From: Sistotremastrum niveocremeum HHB9708
Lineage: Eukaryota; Basidiomycota; Agaricomycetes; Sistotremastrales; Sistotremastraceae
Direction: 5' to 3'
Assembly: GCA_001630475.1 (NCBI GenBank)
Contig: KV419406.1
Coordinates: 214,048-262,337, forward strand
DNA length: 48,290 nucleotides
Shown: piece by piece, positions 42,860 through 48,290 of the stretch
Layout: every line of letters begins with the position of its first letter
Numbering within the stretch: position 1 is the first letter of the stretch
Program-made: the position numbers and the translations under genes
The notes under the pieces: generated by a model
Databases searched by the model: none
The model's input: only the letters and a program-made list of their open reading frames with translations
What the model was told of the DNA's origin: nothing

Positions 42860-43183
42860 TGACAACAACATTCTGACACCAGGTCGCGATGACTTTGACG
42901 AGAAGGCACAAGACTGTGTGTATATAACACCGTTGATCGAACGAGCTGCAGACACACGAATCAGTACGATATAGCAACGAAGATCAGAAGGTGACTTATC
43001 GAGGGATGGGAATCCTCCCACCAAAGCTCACGGTTCGAGCAAAGTGGGAGGCAGGGGGAAGGGTCGAATCTTGAGGAGGGCTGCCAATCTCCCCACCGCG
43101 AAATAGATAAAGGAATAGGAGAATAAGAGAAAAAGAGGCGAAAGCATGGGGGTCTCCCGCAGGAGTAGATCAGCGTTCCAATG
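42860..43183 (+). mobile_element. LTR-retroelement end, copy 1 (LTR plus adjoining internal DNA)
   Basis: This 324-bp block starts TGACAACA and ends ttccaatg. It recurs inverted at 44679-45008 (330 bp) and directly from 47973 to the window end. Shared landmarks are ttctgacacc, ataacaccgttgatc, tcctcccaccaaagctcacg and ggagggctgccaatctcccc. Immediately after it comes actggtgcccgtgcc (actggcgcccgtgcc in copy 2), which looks like a tRNA primer-binding site two bases past the LTR end. Homology with copy 2 continues inside to about 43470 through aaccagctgacgaagtcgcc and ggaagagag..gcatgggg. No reverse transcriptase remains. Confidence 0.65.
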
Positions 43184-44678
43184 ACTGGTGCCCGTGCCAA
43201 CACGGTGGCTAACCCCTGCAGCTCAAGGCTGCAGGAGCGCCGGCTGCTTAGTGATCGTTAGACCTAACCAGCTGACGAAGTCGCCCGCACAAGGCGAACG
43301 ACGACGAGGACGCACACACAACTGCGCGGACGCAGTGTGTGAGGTGGGAAGAGAGAGGCATGGGGAATTCCGAGTGACTGGGCAGGGATATATAGCATTC
43401 GAAGGGCATCTGTTTGCGCCTGTACTAGTATTCTGAGAGTTTTTGGAGCGTGATTTCGAGGAGAAATTCAGTATAAGCGAAGAGTCAATTGAATGAATGG
43501 TATCAAGGGGATTACTCGCTCGTTCCGCAAAGAAACATGCTAACTTGAGGGAGACTCGGGCTAGAGGACAAACAAGCGCAAAGATGGACCTACAAGTCTC
43601 CGACGAGCGGAAGCAGAGTCGGACGTGTTAGGTCACTGCCTCTTCACTGTGTTCTTGATATGGCAAGCTCGACCTCCTCAGCAGGATATTCAACTTTCAA
43701 CTGGAAAAATTCCCTTTCTCTTGTAACGCCATCTCCAAACCATTCGACTGTTTCGTCCGAGTCTTGGTCCGAATAAGCAAGCGTCGGTCAAACTGCTTGT
43801 TCCCTTTGCGCAGAACACTACCGAGTGAGTATAAATGATTATCGACTCTGTGATAAATCTCCCAACTTTTTAGTAAAAATATTGGGCAGCATCTGAACAA
43901 TAAGCTGAGACAACCGGGGAATTGGTCGACTCTGACTATGGCTGATAATCTGGTCTCAATCTAAGCCTCCCTCACAATCAGGATACCTATCGCTTGGACC
44001 CATCTATTACAAGCCTGAATCATCGTCTGCCACTTTGATCATCGTCTCAATGCCCCCTCGGACATAATCAAGAGCGACTCCTTCCAGGAAACGGATCGAG
44101 AAAAATTCCAAAACAGGGAATGATTCCAGAGCATGCTGGAATTCCATTCCGACTAGCTGACTAGTCATTTGCTCGGCTTATTACTCCCCTTCAGTCCAAC
44201 AACTCTGTCTTCTCTTCGTAGAAAACTTTCATTTGGGGATGTTGAAGGATTGGCTCAGGCGACACTTTTCAGGAAGCCACCGTCAAAAATTCCAGACAAG
44301 GAATACCGTGAGAAAATATTGTGATCCAAATCGCGTCGCTGATTGTTCTTTTGCTCGTCGGAAAACTACCCTTGAGTCATCCAACCTTGGATTTTCTTCA
44401 TAGAAAACTTCCGCTTCGATATCCCTATTCTCGGGGCTTCTGCTTTGGAAATCACGCTCCAACCACTGTCAGACTACAGAACCAAACAGATGCTGGAAAG
44501 CTATATATTCTCGCCCACTAATTCGGAAATCCCCATGCCTCTCTTCCCACTTCACTCACTGCGCTTGCGCTGTTGTGTGTGCGTCCTCGTTCTCGCCCGC
44601 CTTGTGCGGGCGACTTCGTCAGCTGGTCGGGTCTGGTGACCATGAAGCTACGTGTCGTTTAGAGGCACGGGCGCCAGT
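43184..44678. other. region between the two inverted LTR copies
   Basis: Both ends carry retroelement internal sequence running inward (left to about 43470, right from about 44430, inverted to each other). The middle (about 43480-44420) shows no gene and no recognisable transposon protein. Confidence 0.5.
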
Positions 44679-45008
44679 TGTTGGAACGCTGATCTACTCC
44701 TCCGGGAGACCCCCTTGCTTTCGCCTCTGTTTCTCTTATTCTCTTATTCCTTTAATAATTTCGCGGTGGGGAGATTGGCAGCCCTCCTCAAGACTCGACC
44801 CTTCCCCCTTCCCCCTGCCTCCCACTCTGCTCAAACCATGAGCTTTGGTGGGAGGACTCTCATCCCTCGATAAGTCCTCCTCTTGCCTTGCTGTGATAGA
44901 ATACTGATTTATCCTTCTGCAGAAGTCTTGATCAACGGTATTATATACCACGCAGTTCTCTGCCTCTCATTGAAGCTATCTCGGCATGGTGTCAGAATGG
45001 TGTTGTCA
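44679..45008 (-). mobile_element. LTR-retroelement end, copy 2 (inverted)
   Basis: Read on the minus strand it starts TGACAACACCA (45008 downward), ends ttccaaca (44679) and is followed by actggcgcccgtgcc. TG...CA ends fit an LTR. It matches copy 1 over its whole length with scattered substitutions. No target-site duplication can be paired with either copy alone. Confidence 0.65.
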
Positions 45009-45838
45009 ACCTTCTTCATCTCGATTCTTCCTCAGTTTCTCTTCCGTTTTGACCACGCTTGTCTAGTATATATTTGATCTATATTCTTGACCATGGACAT
45101 GAAGTCATACCGAAGACTGCAGTCTCCGAGATACCATTAGTAACAGTAGTGATCCAACCCGATCCGATTCTCCTTCTGAAAATCATAGCTGACCGAGTTC
45201 GTGAATAAATTCAGAAAATAGTCGCCGCTCTGTCATCCCAAGAACCATCCTACAGTAGTCCATACTATCTGATTTTGCTCCGTGGTTCGCAGAGTCGAAA
45301 AGAATAGCGAACTTGGGCAAAGTAAAGGCGGGTCGGAAAAAACCTCGTTGCTGGTTGAGTTTGCCAGCGCTCGAAGCGAATTCAAATGGGTCAACGAGGC
45401 CTTCTGCGATAATATTTTCCTCATCAATACTCACACTTGTAATCATATCAGGGAGGAACTACATCATGGTTCGCTCATATAGCTCAGATAAACTTCAATG
45501 ATTATGACAGAGGTAGACGTAGGGGTAGAACAAATCTCAGAATACTACAAGCTCGAGGAAGCTGAAACACAATTCGCCATTATGGAAGTCGTACGCATGA
45601 AAAAGACGGCGATACTAGAGTAGTCATGATAAAAAGGAGGGAGCCAAGGACGTCAAGATGATAGAAGAAGAAGCCAGTGGAGTCCAATTTCATATCTGCT
45701 GAATTCGTTCGGATATGCAGGAGGAGTCTTTCGTCCGGGGAATAAATAGTGACACTTGAACTCTTGAAAACCGAGGCGTTGATGAAAGCCTAATTTTCGG
45801 CAAGGGATCCGTCGTCGAGCGTTGTGGTGACAAGTAGG
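45009..45838. other. intergenic, unrecognised 87-codon frame
   Basis: 830 bp without a supported gene. A minus-strand frame from ATG 45446 to 45183 reads smoothly (LVDPFEFASSAGKLNQQRGF and onward) but matches nothing I know, and has a donor-like gtgagt near its start. Confidence 0.35.
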
Positions 45839-47438
45839 TTATGCATCAGCCTGCCGAGCGGAAGCTTCTTCTTTCAGAATGCCGGACTTGTACGTGGGTG
45901 CAGCGAGTTGTTCGGTTTCTCCGATAGGATCTTCGGTCACATGAGGATGAGTGTCGACTAAGGGCAGTCTTGAAGTTTCTGTCGCTTGCACGGGGACAGA
46001 TTCGACTTCGGAATGTCTCTTGCGCTTCAGTGATATATTGTTGATGACATCGACGCCGTTGACAGAGCTTTCAGGAGATTGGTTGTTCTATTCGTGTCCA
46101 CGAAAAGTGAATAGGAGAGGTACACATGAGCACGGGTTCCCTACAAACAAACATACTCACCTCTTTCTCGGCCTCTTCTGTTTGCAAGTATTGCGAACTT
46201 CTAGAAATTGTGGGGCTAGTATGACTCGTGCCATGAAATTCATCGACAGAGCTCTCCTCCGTCAATGGCGGAACAGCCGAGGTCGCACCCAGTGACTGGG
46301 GAAGAATTATAGACGACGAAGACTTGGACGACGACGGAGACGTATGTGACTGAGAATTTTGATCGAGTTCAACGTTCGTACTGGGAGACAGCTGATAGGC
46401 TTGCGCGTTGGCCTCTGCTCAGGCTGTCAGCTCACAGTCATGAGGGAACGAAGACACTGACGGTCCTCTCTGATTTTGCGTCTTTTCGCAGCCCGCATTT
46501 TAAAGAGCTCAATCTCACGAAGAATCTGCGGCTGTTCTCCGCGGGGTTCGACTTCCTTGGGTACACAGAAGGGAAGTGGCAGCGTAAATTGAGGCTCGCA
46601 GTTTGCGGGAATGATTGGTGCGGACTGAAGACTGCATATAAAGAGGTCAATCTGCTTTTGAGCCTCGGACGTTTTTGCCTCGTCAGCCTGCGGTATCCAG
46701 TAAGCCACCAGAGACTTGAAGGAATTGAACTGAAGGCTAAAGAAGTGAGGAGACAAGGAAAAAGGACGCACGGCAGTCTTTATGCGCTGAGTATCATACG
46801 CCCCAAGCAAAGCCTTCGTCGTCCTATCAGCTGCCTTGACAAATAATCTTTGGCTTTCACAACCCTCCATAAGAGCGGGAAGCTCGACTTCATTGAGCAA
46901 CGCGATAGATCTCAAAGCACCCTCGGGATCTCGATACTCCACAAATCCGTATCCGAGAGGGGTAGGTGGAAGGGAATCTAGGCGCCGTTTGTTCCACCTA
47001 ATGAAGGATGTGAGCGCGCCGCAGGTCTACACACGACAATCAGCTAGGCAATGTATTGGGCAAGTGATTCCCTACCTCAAACAGACGGGTCAACTGGTCA
47101 TTGTCTACTCCGTCGGAGACAGACCCAAACGTGACGGTAGTATAGTTCTCGCGTAGAGCTGGTTCATCTTGGGCGATCGTAATAGGAGTTTGATCTGATG
47201 AATCGCCTCAGCTATAGCTTGTTACGGAGAGCAAGATCCTACAAGATTCTGCCAATTCTGTCACTGTTGGGCTTTCGCCCGTCGACGCCAACAGTTCGCA
47301 TATGCGAGCCCACGAGTCAAGGGCCGAGCGCATTTGGTGAGATATGCGCAACTGCACGCGTCCTGCATGGGCCGGGCCCGGACGAGGAGAGTCTCGGACG
47401 ACCTGGTCAAGTCTGGTCTTCGGTGGTAGAGGTGACAT
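45839..47438 (-). CDS. RBM25-like RNA-binding splicing factor (RRM, no PWI domain seen)
   Basis: Six exons (47243-47438, 47076-47194, 46772-47026, 46462-46687, 46161-46414, 45839-46087) give 432 residues. The RRM spans about 84-175: TTVTFGSVSDGVDNDQLTRL, TCGALTSFIRWNKRR, then RNP1-like LGYGFVEYRDPEGALRSI and LLNEVELPAL with LFVKAADRTTKALL. This order and the WKR-like WNKRR loop match human RBM25. After it come a conserved basic-acidic linker (EIELFKMRAAKRRKIREDR) and a Ser-rich, disordered C-terminus ending ASARQADA. RBM25 normally ends in a PWI domain; none is visible here, so this may be a short fungal form. The first exon (MSPLPPKTRLDQ) is the least certain part. A nuclear role in splice-site choice is inferred from the family. 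Confidence 0.8.
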
Positions 47439-47972
47439 CTCCTTAATAGTTTGTTGAGACGCAATACGCAAGGACAGATGATGGATATCGATGAAGCTCG
47501 CTGATGAAGCTCGGGTTTGAATGGACTGGATGTTCAGAATGGATGTCCAAGTGATGAGCGTTGTGAGTGGGTATCGCACTGGCAGTAGACGTCAAAGTGA
47601 ACGATTTCACTGGAGGTATGTATTAATATTGTGCCGCACAGTATGCGGGGTTTCAAATTTTCATTCGATAGCTCTGCCAGTGATCATTTTCGCTGTCGCA
47701 GACAATATTACTGTAATGCCACTCATGTCGGTTGTAGGCAATTACATGTAATTATTCGCATTAATAATATTGATAGGAGAATCGCGATTGGGCTATCAAT
47801 CACAACTGTTATCTCGTACTAGTAGACTGCAATATTCACCCGACAATGTTGCCTCTTTGTCATGGTAACGGACATAGGAGCTGACATAGGTTGAATACTG
47901 TTTTACAAGCGTGCACGTGGTTCAAGCGGGATAAGAATTGGGCAAGAATCGACACGAAGCATCAATGAACAG
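47439..47972. other. intergenic between the RBM25-like start and LTR copy 3
   Basis: 534 bp, AT-rich towards the right. It should include the RBM25-like promoter. No gene recognised. Confidence 0.45.
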
Positions 47973-48290
47973 TGACAACACCAATCTGGAAGCGAAACTT
48001 GGACACCCCGACGGAACCCAAGACGGAACCAGAACACTGCGTGCTCTGTGGTACTGTTGATCGAAAGCTCTGCAGAACAAAAATTAGAACGTCACGTCAA
48101 ATCAGCGATGGCAAGGAGAGAACTTATCGAAGGGTGAGAGTCCTCCCACCAAAGCTCACGGTTTGAGCAAAGTGGGAGGCAAGAGGAAGGTCGAATCTTG
48201 AGGAGGGCTGCCAATCTCCCCACCGCGAAATAAATAAAGGAATGAGAGAATAAGAGAAACAGAGGCGAAAGCAAGGGGGTCTCCCGGAGG
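47973..48290 (+). mobile_element. LTR-retroelement end, copy 3, truncated by the window edge
   Basis: It starts TGACAACACCA and repeats the landmarks of copies 1 and 2 (gttgatcgaa.gct.tgcaga, tcctcccaccaaagctcacg, ggagggctgccaatctcccc). It runs off the end at gggggtctcccggagg, about 30 bp before the expected LTR end. Confidence 0.65.

Noticed and set aside
1-48290. CRISPR arrays, bacterial operons, rRNA or prophage features
   Set aside because: Introns in every confirmed gene show nuclear fungal DNA. No regularly spaced short repeats and no rRNA core sequences were seen.

Overview
This window is nuclear DNA of a filamentous or dimorphic fungus, most likely a basidiomycete (Agaricomycotina). 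Thirteen multi-exon protein genes can be spliced by hand into uninterrupted reading frames. Their introns are almost all 44-70 nt, begin GT, end AG, and are very frequent (26 exons in one gene). There are no operons and no ribosome binding sites. The content is mostly eukaryotic core machinery (26S proteasome ATPase, prohibitin, MSH5, PPWD1 cyclophilin, Ypk-type AGC kinase). It also includes typical fungal accessory genes: a WSC-GH55 glucanase, phenylalanine ammonia-lyase, an aquaglyceroporin and a HAM1-like protein. Exon coordinates in the entries are my own splice calls; every one keeps the frame and protein similarity open.

Layout. Bases 1-4330: decayed and intact copies of one small gene family, all on the minus strand. 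4670-7289: YPK1-like kinase (+). 7290-10143: no live gene seen, but a decayed minus-strand reading frame at 8623-9132. 10144-13769: secreted WSC-GH55 exo-beta-1,3-glucanase (+). 14033-15017: short-chain dehydrogenase-like protein (-), convergent with the glucanase. 15351-17730: plus-strand mirror image of the left-hand gene-family block. 17731-22011: long gene-poor stretch with a 280-bp-period direct repeat. 22012-33608: five minus-strand genes in a row (PPWD1 cyclophilin, a 76-aa Tyr/Asn/Ser-rich protein, aquaglyceroporin, phenylalanine ammonia-lyase, HAM1-like lipid-binding protein). 33943-39886: MSH5 and RPT5 (+). 40031-41260: prohibitin-2 (-), divergent from a PQ-loop transporter (+, 41362-42589). 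42860-45008: two LTR-retroelement ends in inverted orientation. 45839-47438: RBM25-like splicing factor (-). 47973-end: a third LTR copy, cut by the window edge.

The most unusual structure is the large imperfect inverted repeat whose arms (about 1100-4330 and 15350-17730) enclose the kinase, glucanase and SDR genes. Each arm carries three head-to-tail units of the same 266-residue protein family (tentatively UPF0739/C1orf74-like). Only the innermost left copy is intact. Its mirror copy has a nonsense codon and a lost splice donor, and the outer units survive mainly as 3' ends. The rest of the window reads as ordinary conserved fungal gene space with retroelement debris at its right end.
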